A program made the position numbers and the translations under genes. From the NCBI RefSeq assembly GCF_007954355.1, contig NZ_VOLR01000010.1:99074-163073 (forward strand): a stretch of 64,000 bases of DNA. The letters run 5' to 3'. How positions within the stretch are numbered: position 1 is the first letter of the stretch; each line of letters starts with the position of its first letter. Positions 1 through 9,599 of this stretch are shown here, one piece after another. The notes under the pieces are model-generated. The model saw nothing but the letters and a program-made list of their open reading frames with translations, searched no databases and had not been told where the DNA came from. This DNA is from Colwellia hornerae (GTDB lineage Bacteria > Pseudomonadota > Gammaproteobacteria > Enterobacterales > Alteromonadaceae).

Positions 1-534
1 GGCAATGTTAATAAACTTGAGATCCTTAGGAGCCACTTTAAGGACGATTGCACACATCAACATTGCGGTAGTAAGATTGTTCGCAAATGAAGAAATAACA
101 AATGCCATTAAGCCGGTAACCCAAAATAAACTGCGTAAGCTCAACCCTTTAGAAATCATCCAAATACGTAAACTATCGAATACCCCTCGCTCTTCCATGG
201 CATTTATATAAGTCATCGCCACTAATAAAAATAATAACAACTGAGCATATTCTAATAGATTATGATTAAAAGCCTCTTCCGCGGCTTTTGGAATGCCGTG
301 TTGGGTATAAATCCAACCAATAATCAACCAAATGACTCCAGCCGCGACCAATACCGGTTTTGACTTTCTCAGGTGGAGAAATTCTTCACTAATAACCAGT
401 AGATAAGCAATAATAAAAATCGTTAATGCAGTAAATCCTGCAATAGTGTTAGTGAGGTCAATTTCACCTGCTCCAGCGGCAAAAGCAGGCGTTGCAAATA
501 GGAATAGCAATACAGTCGTTATTAGTTTTTTCAC
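1..534 (-). CDS. nhaD: NhaD-family Na+/H+ antiporter, N-terminal part (runs off left edge)
   Basis: This is the first 178 codons of a gene that continues beyond position 1. NhaD antiporters export Na+ (or Li+) in exchange for protons across the inner membrane. Read from a GTG at 534, the product starts with a signal-like segment (VKKLITTVLLFLFATPAFA), then a transmembrane helix (GFTALTIFIIAYLLVI), a charged loop EEFLHLRKSKPVL, and further helices with the conserved-looking stretches YAQLLLFLLVAMTYINAMEERGVF and SSFANNLTTAML. The order helix, EE-xx-HLRKSKP, and FANNLTTA is that of NhaD. An in-frame ATG lies 15 codons upstream at 579; I prefer the GTG because it puts the signal-like stretch at the terminus. 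The C-terminal half cannot be judged. Confidence 0.8.
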   Translation of the reverse strand, partial: MKKLITTVLLFLFATPAFAAGAGEIDLTNTIAGFTALTIFIIAYLLVISEEFLHLRKSKPVLVAAGVIWLIIGWIYTQHGIPKAAEEAFNHNLLEYAQLLLFLLVAMTYINAMEERGVFDSLRIWMISKGLSLRSLFWVTGLMAFVISSFANNLTTAMLMCAIVLKVAPKDLKFINIA

Positions 535-905
535 GATATTTCTCTGAGTTAATTTAAAATTTGTCAAAAAGCGTTTCATCTTAGCTAGCAGCACTGCATT
601 AGATATTTCTTTCAAAGTAGTGAGTAAAGATAATACAAAGCAACGTTTACTGTTAGGGCAAGCCAGTAGCTAACGCTTTTTAAGGCTGAAAATTAAAAAC
701 AGCCATAATATAAGTATGTTGGGTTTTACCTGTGTATTTCGTTTAAATAAAATAAGCCATTGGTAAATACCATCAATATAAGCGTAATTTAGCGTTAATA
801 TTTGACATGGCGGCCAACAAAATGACAATTATATTCCAATTAAAAGACAATACAATTCTAATTATATTATAATCAAATTAACATACAGCTAAAAAAGCAC
901 TAAAC
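535..905. other. Intergenic region with divergent promoters (nhaD / RHH gene)
   Basis: AT-rich gap between two divergently read genes. A TTGACA box on the plus strand at 802-807, roughly 100 bases before the RHH start codon, is a possible -35 element, but no convincing -10 sits at standard spacing. No RNA gene or repeat was recognised. Confidence 0.3.
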
Positions 906-1079
906 ATGGAAAAAAGAACAGCCAGACTTACGGTATTAATTGACCCTAAAAAAAAGGCAACCTTTGAAAAACTATGTGCATTAGATGATGTAAATGCATC
1001 TCAGAAAGTACGACAAATGATCAGGGAGTATATTGAGGAAAAATTAGGGGAAAGCTGGCAAGACGATGTTTTTAAATAA
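906..1079 (+). CDS. Small ribbon-helix-helix (CopG/MetJ-like) DNA-binding protein
   Basis: A 57-codon gene starting MEKRTARLTVLIDPKKKA. The pattern of a short basic beta strand (ARLTVLIDP) followed by two helices (KKKATFEKLCALDD and SQKVRQMIREYIEEKLGE) is that of ribbon-helix-helix proteins, which bind DNA as dimers through the strand. Such proteins act as antitoxins or small repressors. No toxin-like partner is visible: the next downstream gene is on the opposite strand and encodes a membrane protein. It therefore looks like an orphan regulator. What it regulates is unknown; autoregulation and control of the divergent nhaD gene are possible but untested. Confidence 0.65.
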   Translation: MEKRTARLTVLIDPKKKATFEKLCALDDVNASQKVRQMIREYIEEKLGESWQDDVFK

Positions 1080-1265
1080 AAAACAGTTAAAACCTTGGTG
1101 ACCATTCGTTTTTATAATTTATAATTAAGCCCATAAAACCATTAGCTAAATAAGTATTTATCGCCAATAGCGCTTATATCGATAAGCATGGTATGGATTT
1201 TTTTGTGGCAATAAAAAGTAGACTTGCAACCGCTACCTTGAGCGCGTTGCTCTATTGAAAAGTCA

Positions 1266-1313
1266 TATTTAATCGCTATTCATTGTTAAATTATTAAAAA
1301 TAGCGATTAAATA
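1266..1313. terminator. AT-rich hairpin between convergent genes
   Basis: A perfect 15-bp inverted repeat (TATTTAATCGCTATT at 1266-1280, its complement at 1299-1313) encloses an 18-base loop. It lies about 20 bases past the stop codon of the minus-strand membrane protein gene and about 190 bases past the RHH gene, so it may terminate transcription from both sides. It has few G/C pairs and no long U-tract, so its strength is uncertain. Confidence 0.5.
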
Positions 1314-1333
1314 GTCTTATGCTGGTACCAATA

Positions 1334-2134
1334 CTATTCAGTTTTATAATCTTGAAGGGTCATTACCGCATCATGAAGGCTATCTTGATTAACTTGTATG
1401 ATACCGCGCTTGGGTCTGTCTAAATCAATGATAATAAAGACCACCAAGACGATTAAGGTGAATAATAATATCGTAGGGAATGCCGGACGTTTCTTCCCTA
1501 AGCCGCTGTTATATCCCAGCATGCCGCCAACAGTTACAAAAACACTGAACAATAAAAATAATACTGGCTCGGGCACATGCAGTCGGAGCATAGCCGAGCG
1601 TTTATTTTCAATTTGAATCATGCCAGATAGTGACTGATAAAAGCCATTAGCGATTAACAGTGATCTTGGATTTTCTAATTCTTGTTGTGCTAATTCAATG
1701 AGCTTGGCTTGTGATTTACTGACTTTTTTATTGACGGCTATACGCTGCTCTGCATTGCCCAAGTCTATTTGGCTCAGTGAAATACGCAGGGTGAGATAAG
1801 ACTCTAATTCATGAAAAACATCATCTCTTACCTTGCCACTCAATAATTTTGCTTGCATGGCGACTCTTGAAATAGCGCCCGCTTCTTCTATGACCGCACT
1901 GCTGCGTCCATCATAACGTTGCAGTGACATATTAAACGTAAAACCCAGTAGTAAAGCCAACAAACCCAGGATACCGGCTTGAATAGCCGTCGATTGGCTT
2001 TTCATTTCGGTGTTTTCTGCGTCTTTATTACGCAAACCTAAGCTGTAGCCTATTTGATTAATAATTAACATCAAAATAAAAAGGGTAATAATAATGATAA
2101 TGCTATTTTTGTCGTACATTAATTCTTGGCTCAC
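1334..2134 (-). CDS. DUF4239-like (bestrophin-like) inner-membrane protein
   Basis: A 266-residue protein with four predicted membrane helices in two pairs: about residues 11-31 and 50-69, then 190-208 and 219-237. A roughly 120-residue soluble, mostly helical and charged segment lies between the pairs. This layout matches the DUF4239/bestrophin-like family, whose function is not established. There is a GTG start at 2134 preceded by AGAG; an ATG five codons later (2119) is an alternative start. It stands alone, with hairpins on the downstream side and no co-directional neighbour close enough to suggest an operon. The family call is from layout and short sequence similarity only. Confidence 0.55.
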   Translation of the reverse strand: MSQELMYDKNSIIIIITLFILMLIINQIGYSLGLRNKDAENTEMKSQSTAIQAGILGLLALLLGFTFNMSLQRYDGRSSAVIEEAGAISRVAMQAKLLSGKVRDDVFHELESYLTLRISLSQIDLGNAEQRIAVNKKVSKSQAKLIELAQQELENPRSLLIANGFYQSLSGMIQIENKRSAMLRLHVPEPVLFLLFSVFVTVGGMLGYNSGLGKKRPAFPTILLFTLIVLVVFIIIDLDRPKRGIIQVNQDSLHDAVMTLQDYKTE

Positions 2135-2506
2135 TAATTAAATCTCTACATTTGAATAAATTCTTGGGCAAAGAGTGGGTTGAGGTAGTTGATTGGTCAA
2201 GGACTATTTTAATAAATATCTTTATCAGCGTTAATTCTGAGGAAATATTGTAGCCAAAGCGCTATTTTAAGTAAACAGTTTACTCATCTGAGCATATTTT
2301 AGTAACGTTCAAAAAAACCAATAGATGATAATAATTTTTCAATGGCTTGTATTAAGGTTTTCACCAAGTATTCATTACGCTAGGCACTAGGAAAATTAAG
2401 ATGTTTTGATGGTTAATAAATCAAAAATGGGCAATCTGTGAAAGATTGACCATTTTTAGTGTTATTGCAACGACGTTGTCGAGTGTTTAGCCAGTAACGC
2501 TTATGG
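2135..2506. other. Intergenic region, promoter of membrane protein plus RND terminator
   Basis: About 370 bases without a gene. Apart from the hairpin annotated at 2423-2457 nothing distinctive was seen; the right half belongs to the 3' side of the RND operon and the left half must hold the promoter of the DUF4239-like gene. Confidence 0.4.
2423..2457 (-). terminator. Rho-independent terminator of the RND operon
   Basis: Inverted repeat with arms AAAAATGG/CCATTTTT and CAATCT/AGATTG separated by one mismatch, with a 5-base loop. On the minus strand the second arm ends in a run of T. It lies 50 bases after the stop codon of the RND pump gene, the expected place for a terminator. Confidence 0.75.
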
Positions 2507-5500
2507 CTATTTTACTTTACTGATACCTTTACGAATTAACCAACGCATGTCATTTTTATAGCGGTCACTATAGCGCTTGATATCTTCCATTATTAGGTAA
2601 TTTATCGGTACTAAAAACAGTGTAATTATCGTTGCAAATAAAATACCAAAGCCAAGACTTACCGCCATAGGAATTAGGAACTGTGCTTGAGTACTTTTTT
2701 CAAATAAAAGTGGCATTAACCCAGCAAACGTTGTTAATGATGTCAGTAACACCGGCCTAAAGCGACGACCACCTGCGGCATAAACAGCCTCAAAAACAGC
2801 ACTCCCCTCGGCACGCTTTTTGTTAATATAATCAACCAAGACCAGTGAATCATTAACTACCACACCCGATAACGCTAAGACCCCCATCAGACTAAGTAAG
2901 GTTAAATCCATACCCATTATCCAGTGACCTATTACCGCACCAACAATGCCAAAAGGGATAACCATCATCACTACTAAAGGCTGGGAATAACTTTTAAAAG
3001 GAATGGCAAGTAGAATATAAATCACTAATAATAAGCCAAACATACCAAATTTCAGTTCTTGAGAAGACTCTTTTTGATCTCTAGCTTCACCAGCCATTTC
3101 ATAGTTCATGCCTGGATACGTGCTTATCGATTGTTGTAAAAATTCTTCTAACTCTTCCTGCACCGCAGACAAATTACCTTGCTCTTTGTTAAAGTCAGCG
3201 GTAATTGACAGTGTCCGCTGTCGGTCAATACGTAAAATACTCGAAGGACTTAATCCAGGTACTATATCAGCAATCTGCCATAGCGGAACTTCTTGACCGG
3301 CCTCAACTCTTATCATCATCTGCTCTAACGTTTCAATCGACTGTCGAGCTGCAATAGGGTAGCGCACCATAACTCGCACTTCTTCACGCCCACGCTGAAT
3401 ACGCTGAACTTCAAAACCATAGACTGCTTGACGAACTTGTCTTGCAACCATATTTAAATTAAGTCCGAGTAACGTTGCTTCGGGCTTAAGTTTTAATTGT
3501 AGTTCTTCTTTGCCATCAGACATTGAATCTTCAACATCAGAAACTGCTGAGTACTGCGTTAACTTACTTTTGAATTTATCGCCTAGCTCAGCTAGATCAT
3601 CAGCATTCTTACCACGCAATTCGATATTAATAGCGGGTCTATTCCAACCAATTTCAGCCCGATAATTTAACTGCTCTGCGCCAGCGACTTGTCCTACCAT
3701 TTTACGCCACTCTGCAACTATCTGTTGTGTGCCAATGTCTGTGCTACGGTCTTCTGGCGGGATTGTTTCGACACGAACGCGGCCCGTACTTGAATTACGT
3801 CCACCACTAATAGAATAAATATTCTTAATAATAGACTCACCAGATTCGGCATCAATATATTTCTCTTGTAATAACTTCGCTTGCTTAGTCATATGTTGAA
3901 CAATACGATCGGTACTTTCAAAGGCAGTACCTGTTGGCATTGTTAATGTTGCTGTTGCTACTTCACTTTGCACACGAGGGAAAAATACAAATTTTGTTTG
4001 TCCGCTTGAAAGCGCACCAATCACAATAAAAAGTGATGACAACATAATTGCCAGCGTCGCATAACGCCAGCGCAGCGCTAATGCTAATGTTGGTTGATAA
4101 AATTTAGCAATAAACGTCTCTAAAGAGGTCGATATTGCCATTTGAATACGTGTTAGCCGTGATGGCGCGCCAGTACGTGGTTTAATATGCTTAAGATGTG
4201 CGGGTAATACCAATTTAGACTCGATTAATGAAAAGAGTAACACCGGCACAATAACGTAAGGAATACTTTGATACCAACTGCCTCTACCTTCAAGTAAAGC
4301 TAGGGGGATAAATGCTGCAACAGTCGTTAAAATACCAAAGGTAACTGGCACAGCAACTTCTTGGGTACCTCTAATAGCAGCAGTAAGGGGATCTGTGCCG
4401 CGTTGCATATGTTCGTAAACATTTTCACCGGTAACAATCGCATCATCGACGACAATACCTAGTACCAAAATAAAAGCAAATAGACTCATTAAATTCAAAG
4501 ATATACCAAAAAATGGCATCAATATAAATGCGCCCATAAATGACATTGGAATGCCAAGACACACCCAAAATGCAACGGCGGGTCGTAAAAATAAAGCTAA
4601 TAGCAGGATAACTAATAGCGCACCTTGCCAAGCGCTTGTAGTAAGCGTAGCTAAACGTGCTTTTATCGACTTACTGCGATCGCGCCAGTAAGTCATCGTT
4701 AGCCCTTCAGGTAGTGCTTGTTGTTTACCTGCGATATAATTTTTAACAGCGTCTGTTACTTCGATAATACTTTGATCGCCAACCCGAAAAACTTCTACCT
4801 CTATTGCAGGTATACCGTTAAATCTTGTTCTCAAAGGGGTTTCTTCAAATTCATCACGTAAAACAGCAATATCCCCTAAGCGAATTAATGTACCATCTTG
4901 ATCGGTTAAGATCGGTAGCTGGCTAAAGTCACTTGCTTTATAAGCTTGGCCAATACTGCGGATAAAAATATCTCCACCTTCAGTTTTTAAATTACCGGCG
5001 GATACATCTGTAGAGTTACGTCGTAAAGCGTCAGCAACCTGCTCTAAGGTGATATCATATTTTCTCAATGACCATTCGGGTATTTCAATCGATATTTCAA
5101 AACGCAGTGAGTTATCAACACTAACTTGAGTAACCCCAGGCAACGAAGCAATTTCATCTCGAACATCTTCAGCAAAGCGGCGTAATGTTAAGCTGTCATA
5201 ATCGCCATACATCACCACACCAATAGCGTCACGCATACGTTTAGGCATAGTCACCAAAGGACGTTCAGCTTCAACGGGGAAATTATTAATCGCATCTACG
5301 CGAACTTTCATTTCGTCGAGTACTTCTCTAACATCGAAACCATCTTCTACTTCAACAGTCACCGTTGAGCTACCTTCATTAGAGCGCGAAGTCATTTCTC
5401 GAATACCTTCGATATCTTGAATTGCTTCCTCCACTCTTATGGTTAAACCTTCTTCAACCTCTTGTGGCGAAGCGCCAGGTAAAACACTACTAACTTGTAC

Positions 5501-5638
5501 GGTATTTATTTCAAATTCAGGAAATAAATCGACCGGAATTTTGTTGGACAAACTATAAAGTCCGGCGGCAACGATGACCACCATAAGAAGATTAGCAGCA
5601 ACGTCATTACGAGCAAACCAAGCGATTAAACCATGCAT
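2507..5638 (-). CDS. RND efflux transporter, inner-membrane pump subunit
   Basis: A 1043-residue resistance-nodulation-division pump of the AcrB/HAE1 superfamily, which exports substrates from periplasm and inner membrane using the proton gradient. It has the usual layout: first helix at residues 11-31, a large periplasmic domain, six helices from about 340, a second periplasmic domain and six final helices. The helix-4 motif GIVVDDAIVTGENVYEH carries the paired acidic residues of the proton relay. The N-terminus (FARNDVAANLLMV...IPVDLFPEF) resembles the branch sometimes found with a separately encoded or absent outer-membrane factor. It starts 9 bases after the adaptor gene with AGGAAC as ribosome site. 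No outer-membrane factor gene is adjacent, so it must recruit one from elsewhere. Substrate unknown. Confidence 0.9.
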   Translation of the reverse strand: MHGLIAWFARNDVAANLLMVVIVAAGLYSLSNKIPVDLFPEFEINTVQVSSVLPGASPQEVEEGLTIRVEEAIQDIEGIREMTSRSNEGSSTVTVEVEDGFDVREVLDEMKVRVDAINNFPVEAERPLVTMPKRMRDAIGVVMYGDYDSLTLRRFAEDVRDEIASLPGVTQVSVDNSLRFEISIEIPEWSLRKYDITLEQVADALRRNSTDVSAGNLKTEGGDIFIRSIGQAYKASDFSQLPILTDQDGTLIRLGDIAVLRDEFEETPLRTRFNGIPAIEVEVFRVGDQSIIEVTDAVKNYIAGKQQALPEGLTMTYWRDRSKSIKARLATLTTSAWQGALLVILLLALFLRPAVAFWVCLGIPMSFMGAFILMPFFGISLNLMSLFAFILVLGIVVDDAIVTGENVYEHMQRGTDPLTAAIRGTQEVAVPVTFGILTTVAAFIPLALLEGRGSWYQSIPYVIVPVLLFSLIESKLVLPAHLKHIKPRTGAPSRLTRIQMAISTSLETFIAKFYQPTLALALRWRYATLAIMLSSLFIVIGALSSGQTKFVFFPRVQSEVATATLTMPTGTAFESTDRIVQHMTKQAKLLQEKYIDAESGESIIKNIYSISGGRNSSTGRVRVETIPPEDRSTDIGTQQIVAEWRKMVGQVAGAEQLNYRAEIGWNRPAINIELRGKNADDLAELGDKFKSKLTQYSAVSDVEDSMSDGKEELQLKLKPEATLLGLNLNMVARQVRQAVYGFEVQRIQRGREEVRVMVRYPIAARQSIETLEQMMIRVEAGQEVPLWQIADIVPGLSPSSILRIDRQRTLSITADFNKEQGNLSAVQEELEEFLQQSISTYPGMNYEMAGEARDQKESSQELKFGMFGLLLVIYILLAIPFKSYSQPLVVMMVIPFGIVGAVIGHWIMGMDLTLLSLMGVLALSGVVVNDSLVLVDYINKKRAEGSAVFEAVYAAGGRRFRPVLLTSLTTFAGLMPLLFEKSTQAQFLIPMAVSLGFGILFATIITLFLVPINYLIMEDIKRYSDRYKNDMRWLIRKGISKVK

Positions 5639-5647
5639 AATGAGTTC

Positions 5648-7060
5648 CTAGTCCGTAGTTGAAGTGGATGAATTACTTGGGGATTTCTTTAAAGCAGGTA
5701 AACCTTCTTGCTTCTCACTACCACTGGCTTGTATTTCTTCATTCATTGCGGGTTTTGAAATTTTCTTTTTAGCTAGTTCTTCATTGGTTGTCGAATTAAT
5801 GTCATTTAATGATTTAACTCGGGTACCAGCGGCTAAATTGGCCGTTGGCGTTAAAATAAGCTGATCGGCAGAATCAATAGCGGCCGCATAATTATCAATG
5901 TCGCCAGCAAGTGAAGAGGCAGAAATAACCACAGACTCAACATCTGTCCACAAAGGTTCAATAGCCCGTTTTTGCAATAAACCATTTTCAGCAACAGCGA
6001 TCATATTATTCTGACTTACTGCTCTTCTTGGAATAGCATAGACATTCTTCAATTGTGTGCCTTCAATCTTTGCTCTTAAAAACTGACCAACACGTAATGC
6101 AGGCAGTTGTGGAGAGCTAACAAAAGGATTATCAAGCTTGGCAACAACGTAAAGCATACGAGTAGATGAATCAAAAGCTCCTTCACTGCGCACTAATTTA
6201 CCTTCCCACGTATAAGTTTTACCTCCTAACTCACCTTCAAAAAGAACAACAGATTGGTGTTCCTTATTGTCTGTAGGCTCGTTGCCCGGTGCATTGTATT
6301 CATCGGGTAAGTAAATATGCGCTAGATCTTGGGCTTTTACCGGTAATCTTACTTCAATATAATCAGTGGAATATATCTCAGCAATAGTTTGAGAAGGATT
6401 AACTACTTGTCCTAAATCAACCATTTGTTTCAAAATTTTGCCGTCAAAGGGTGCTTTAACTTGTGTTCTATCAAGGTTGAGCCTAGCCTTTGCTAATTGG
6501 GCTTTTGATGCATCATAAGAAGCGAGTGCAGCAGCTACTTGTGGGATGCGCAGTGCTAAATCACGGCCAGCTTTACTGCCGGGCTTAACATTCCAGTCCC
6601 GCTCAGCAACATCTGCTTGAGCCAGCTCTTCCTTGTATTTTACCCAAGCATTGGCGACCGTTGACTTTGCAACATCAACTTCTATTTGGTAATCACGAGG
6701 GTCAATTGCCAGTAGAACATCACCTGCTTTAAATGATGCTCCTGCACGAATATTGTTGGCGACTTCAATAACTCGACCACTAACATCAGAAACTAATTGG
6801 GTGCGAGTTAATGGCTCAGCTGAACCGTATGACTCAATCCAAACAGGATAATTAGTAGCGGTTAATTGCACGGTTTCAACACCAACAGAAGCCGGCGGAC
6901 CTCCTCCCCATTTACGTGGAGTAGGTTTACTAGCAAACATCGCAGCAATAATAGCGAAAGCAATAACAAAAATAACGATGGTTACAATCAAATGTACTCC
7001 CCAAACAACAGGTTTTTGGGTTACTTCCACCGGTTTTTGTGGTGAATTATTATCGCTCAT
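5648..7060 (-). CDS. RND efflux periplasmic adaptor (membrane fusion protein)
   Basis: A 470-residue HlyD/AcrA-type adaptor that bridges the RND pump to an outer-membrane channel. One N-terminal membrane anchor (about residues 22-45, VHLIVTIVIFVIAFAIIAAMF) is followed by the first lipoyl half (VSDVSGRVIEVANNIRAGASFKAGDVL), a coiled-coil hairpin, the second lipoyl half (TQVKAPFDGKILKQMVDLGQVV), a beta barrel and a low-complexity Ser/Lys-rich tail. It is first in a two-gene operon with the pump. The upstream region holds two copies of an AAGTATGAT motif that could be regulator sites (see findings). The anchor is a true helix, not a lipobox, unlike the second RND system in this window. Confidence 0.88.
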   Translation of the reverse strand: MSDNNSPQKPVEVTQKPVVWGVHLIVTIVIFVIAFAIIAAMFASKPTPRKWGGGPPASVGVETVQLTATNYPVWIESYGSAEPLTRTQLVSDVSGRVIEVANNIRAGASFKAGDVLLAIDPRDYQIEVDVAKSTVANAWVKYKEELAQADVAERDWNVKPGSKAGRDLALRIPQVAAALASYDASKAQLAKARLNLDRTQVKAPFDGKILKQMVDLGQVVNPSQTIAEIYSTDYIEVRLPVKAQDLAHIYLPDEYNAPGNEPTDNKEHQSVVLFEGELGGKTYTWEGKLVRSEGAFDSSTRMLYVVAKLDNPFVSSPQLPALRVGQFLRAKIEGTQLKNVYAIPRRAVSQNNMIAVAENGLLQKRAIEPLWTDVESVVISASSLAGDIDNYAAAIDSADQLILTPTANLAAGTRVKSLNDINSTTNEELAKKKISKPAMNEEIQASGSEKQEGLPALKKSPSNSSTSTTD

Positions 7061-7757
7061 TTCGCACTCTCTTAAATTATTTTACTGGGTGTCTGCACGT
7101 TAATCGCGCTTACTACCGATGATACGTATAAATTAATATATGTTATACGATAAAACCAAGATTAAGTTTACTATTTATATGAAAAAATAGTTTTATTTTC
7201 AGGTGGGTTGTAAGTTGACAAAGAAGTATCATACTTTGCACGCTTACTATGCCAATTCTTAGGTGATATATTCAAGAAGCAATAGATCATAAGTAACACA
7301 CTAATTTAGACGACATAAACATTCTGCATAATATTGTTACAATAAAACATCATACTTTAGACAGGTTCGGGCAGGTTGCTATGGTTAGAATATTTACTTG
7401 TAAAGACGGTCTTTTGAATTTGCAGACATTATTATCCACAAACATCTTATGACTTCAATTAGCCATTACCTGACATTAGCTTTTGAGTTAAAAACGGCAG
7501 ATCAGAGATTCTAAAGCTTCATTTTCCACTTAAAAAATTACATCTATTCACAACTGAATTTATACCTAAAACTTTTACATGGCGTTAGATATCAAATCCC
7601 CAAAGCGGACATTAGAGTCATCTTGAATACACATAAGTTAGAGTGTTAACTCTAAGGTGCTAACGCCCCATGAGCGCCATAGCAAACCTATTACTGCTCG
7701 TTTACATGTCATAATATGCCACTACAAAGTCTCACCTTATCAAATATCACTATGTAC
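7061..7757. other. Long intergenic region with repeat motifs, upstream of RND operon
   Basis: About 700 bases without a credible gene. It contains the perfect 13-bp palindrome AAGTATCATACTT (7224-7236), a related minus-strand motif AAGTATGATG at 7348-7357, the minus-strand 15-mer TCTAATGTCCGCTTT at 7602-7616, a short hairpin TTAGAGT/ACTCTAA (7638-7655), and a larger imperfect inverted repeat pairing ATGGCGTTAG near 7580 with CTAACGCCCCAT near 7665. These look like a degenerate mobile or regulatory element rather than coding sequence. Confidence 0.5.
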
Positions 7758-9338
7758 TCAAAGGTTTTGAGTTTGTATTGAAACATGGCTTTCTGGAATA
7801 ATTTCTTCCGAGCGTTTATAAACGAATAACCGTGAAGCAATTAACCAACAAAATAATGCCAAACTTATTAACATTATCTCAACGACAATCACATGATAGT
7901 AGCCAAAACTCAGCATAACTTTAATGCCCTGAGATACGACGAACCAATCCAATATTGGAGTTATCGATAAAGTTACCGCTGTAATTCTTAAAAAGGTGGC
8001 TGCAAATTGTTTTTGCGCTTTAATATTTAATGAAACGACAATAGCGGTGAATAAGCAACCAAAAAATAGATAACCAATTACGTCACTACGTCCCACAAAA
8101 TCAATGGGAATAATACGAGCAAAAACAAAGCCAACAGCACTGGCAAATATAGTACCTATAAAACCACCAGTAGTGATTGCATAGACAACTTTTAATCCGA
8201 TGGGGTTTTGTTTTTCTACCCGTAAGTTTACTTTTTTCTGAATCCACATCAAATTACCCGTTAAAATAATATAACAAGTTCCAATACCTAAGATGAAAAA
8301 CAGTACCCGTATTAAATAGCCAGAAAAATCACCAAAATGCAAACTCGATATTACTGAAAGGCCACCACGTAAATCATTATCGAAGTTATCTTTCGTTAAA
8401 TACAAAACTCGCCCTGATGCTATATGATACGTTGCCTCTTTACGTGTAGAAAACTGGCTTTTATCTGCTCCTCTAAAAGTGACAGAAGCACTCTCATCAC
8501 CAAAATGGTCTATGGATACACGGTCTATAGTTACTTCACCTAAGGAAGCTTTGGCGGTTAAAAACAAATTATCTATACCTTGCACTGGCATTACTATTTT
8601 AGTTTCATCTAAATGAACATCTACAACGCCAGCGGCCTTGAATAATTCATTTTGATCACCGCCATACAACACAACAGCATATGATATTTGATAAATAATC
8701 AGTAAGTTAAACACTAAGCCAGAAAAGGCATACATAATATGAAAGGGTAACCCCATTACGCCGATAAGATTGTGTGCATCAAGTAACTTATCTTTATTTC
8801 CATCTTTCCTATATTGGAAAAATTTGCTAATTATTTTACGCCAATGAATAACGACACCGCTTAGTAATGCAACAAAGAAGAACAACGTAACTATGCCAAC
8901 AAAATAGAGCCCAACTTCGGGTATATGTAAGTCGTAATGCAGTTCATATAAAAAATCCCCCCATCTAGAGCCATTACCCTTGCCTATTACTTTTCCGTTT
9001 GGAGCCAAAATCAAATGTTGATCAACATGCTCTTCTTCAGAAATTTTTTCTTCAAAATACAGGTTAGCTAAAGGTTGCTCAGCCGTGGGCATAGATAAGA
9101 TAAAATAGCCGTGGGTATTAATGTTATATTCTTGCGCTACTTCGTTGATCAAACTATCAAACGAAAATTTATCACTTTGCTCATGTACTGCAAAATGTGG
9201 GTTTAGTTCCCAGGCATTTATATCATCACGAAATAAGCTTATTGAGCCCGCAAAAAATATAATAAACAAAATGGTCGATATAACTAAACCAACCCATGCA
9301 TGTGCGTTGGTTAACGCTTTTAGCGAATCTTTATTCAT
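7758..9338 (-). CDS. PepSY-associated transmembrane protein (526 aa), iron-operon type
   Basis: A PepSY-TM protein with the family layout: an N-terminal membrane helix (about 13-33), a periplasmic PepSY-like domain, paired helices near 145-165 and 198-222, a second periplasmic domain, and a C-terminal bundle of about five helices (from 345 on) that is longer than usual. Members such as FoxB and PiuB are inner-membrane proteins of siderophore systems; FoxB is a haem-containing ferric-siderophore reductase. Histidines suitable as haem ligands occur in membrane-adjacent positions (LYELHYDLHIPEVG, LLDAHNLIG, SSLHFGDFSG). It is last in the TonB operon, with ribosome site GAGG before the ATG and 6 bases after the preceding gene. 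Role in ferric-chelate reduction is inferred from family and context. Confidence 0.8.
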   Translation of the reverse strand: MNKDSLKALTNAHAWVGLVISTILFIIFFAGSISLFRDDINAWELNPHFAVHEQSDKFSFDSLINEVAQEYNINTHGYFILSMPTAEQPLANLYFEEKISEEEHVDQHLILAPNGKVIGKGNGSRWGDFLYELHYDLHIPEVGLYFVGIVTLFFFVALLSGVVIHWRKIISKFFQYRKDGNKDKLLDAHNLIGVMGLPFHIMYAFSGLVFNLLIIYQISYAVVLYGGDQNELFKAAGVVDVHLDETKIVMPVQGIDNLFLTAKASLGEVTIDRVSIDHFGDESASVTFRGADKSQFSTRKEATYHIASGRVLYLTKDNFDNDLRGGLSVISSLHFGDFSGYLIRVLFFILGIGTCYIILTGNLMWIQKKVNLRVEKQNPIGLKVVYAITTGGFIGTIFASAVGFVFARIIPIDFVGRSDVIGYLFFGCLFTAIVVSLNIKAQKQFAATFLRITAVTLSITPILDWFVVSQGIKVMLSFGYYHVIVVEIMLISLALFCWLIASRLFVYKRSEEIIPESHVSIQTQNL

Positions 9339-9344
9339 TTCACT

Positions 9345-9599
9345 TTACCTCAATGATAATAGAGCAGCATTAATTAACACTGACGGGATTAATACCATAG
9401 TTAACTTTAACCATGCTTTTTTTGCATTAGCAAAAGAATAACCCCACACTTGTACCCCAGCCCATAGGGGGAATGCGAGTAGTAAACCAATTAACAACAT
9501 AGTGTCTTCTTTTATCGGGAGTAATAAATTAAGGTTTAGCACTAAAGACACGGATAGTAATAGTCCGATAATCAATCCTGCAAAAGTTCGTGACCACAT
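9345..9599 (-). CDS. Small inner-membrane protein, DUF3649-like
   Basis: An 84-residue protein made almost entirely of three membrane helices (about 5-28, 32-55 and 64-82). It resembles the small DUF3649-type proteins often found with PepSY-TM proteins in iron operons. The gene has the strongest ribosome site of the cluster, AAGGAGG, and its ATG overlaps the stop codon of the previous gene (TAATG), so translation is coupled. Function is unknown; it may be a subunit or assembly factor of the 526-residue PepSY protein encoded next. The family assignment rests on size, helices and neighbourhood. Confidence 0.6.
   Translation of the reverse strand: MWSRTFAGLIIGLLLSVSLVLNLNLLLPIKEDTMLLIGLLLAFPLWAGVQVWGYSFANAKKAWLKLTMVLIPSVLINAALLSLR

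Noticed and set aside
7578..7670. Possible integron attC site (GTTAGAT and CTAACGCC ends)
   Set aside because: The two core-like boxes are in the wrong relative order for attC and no integrase or further attC sites are present.
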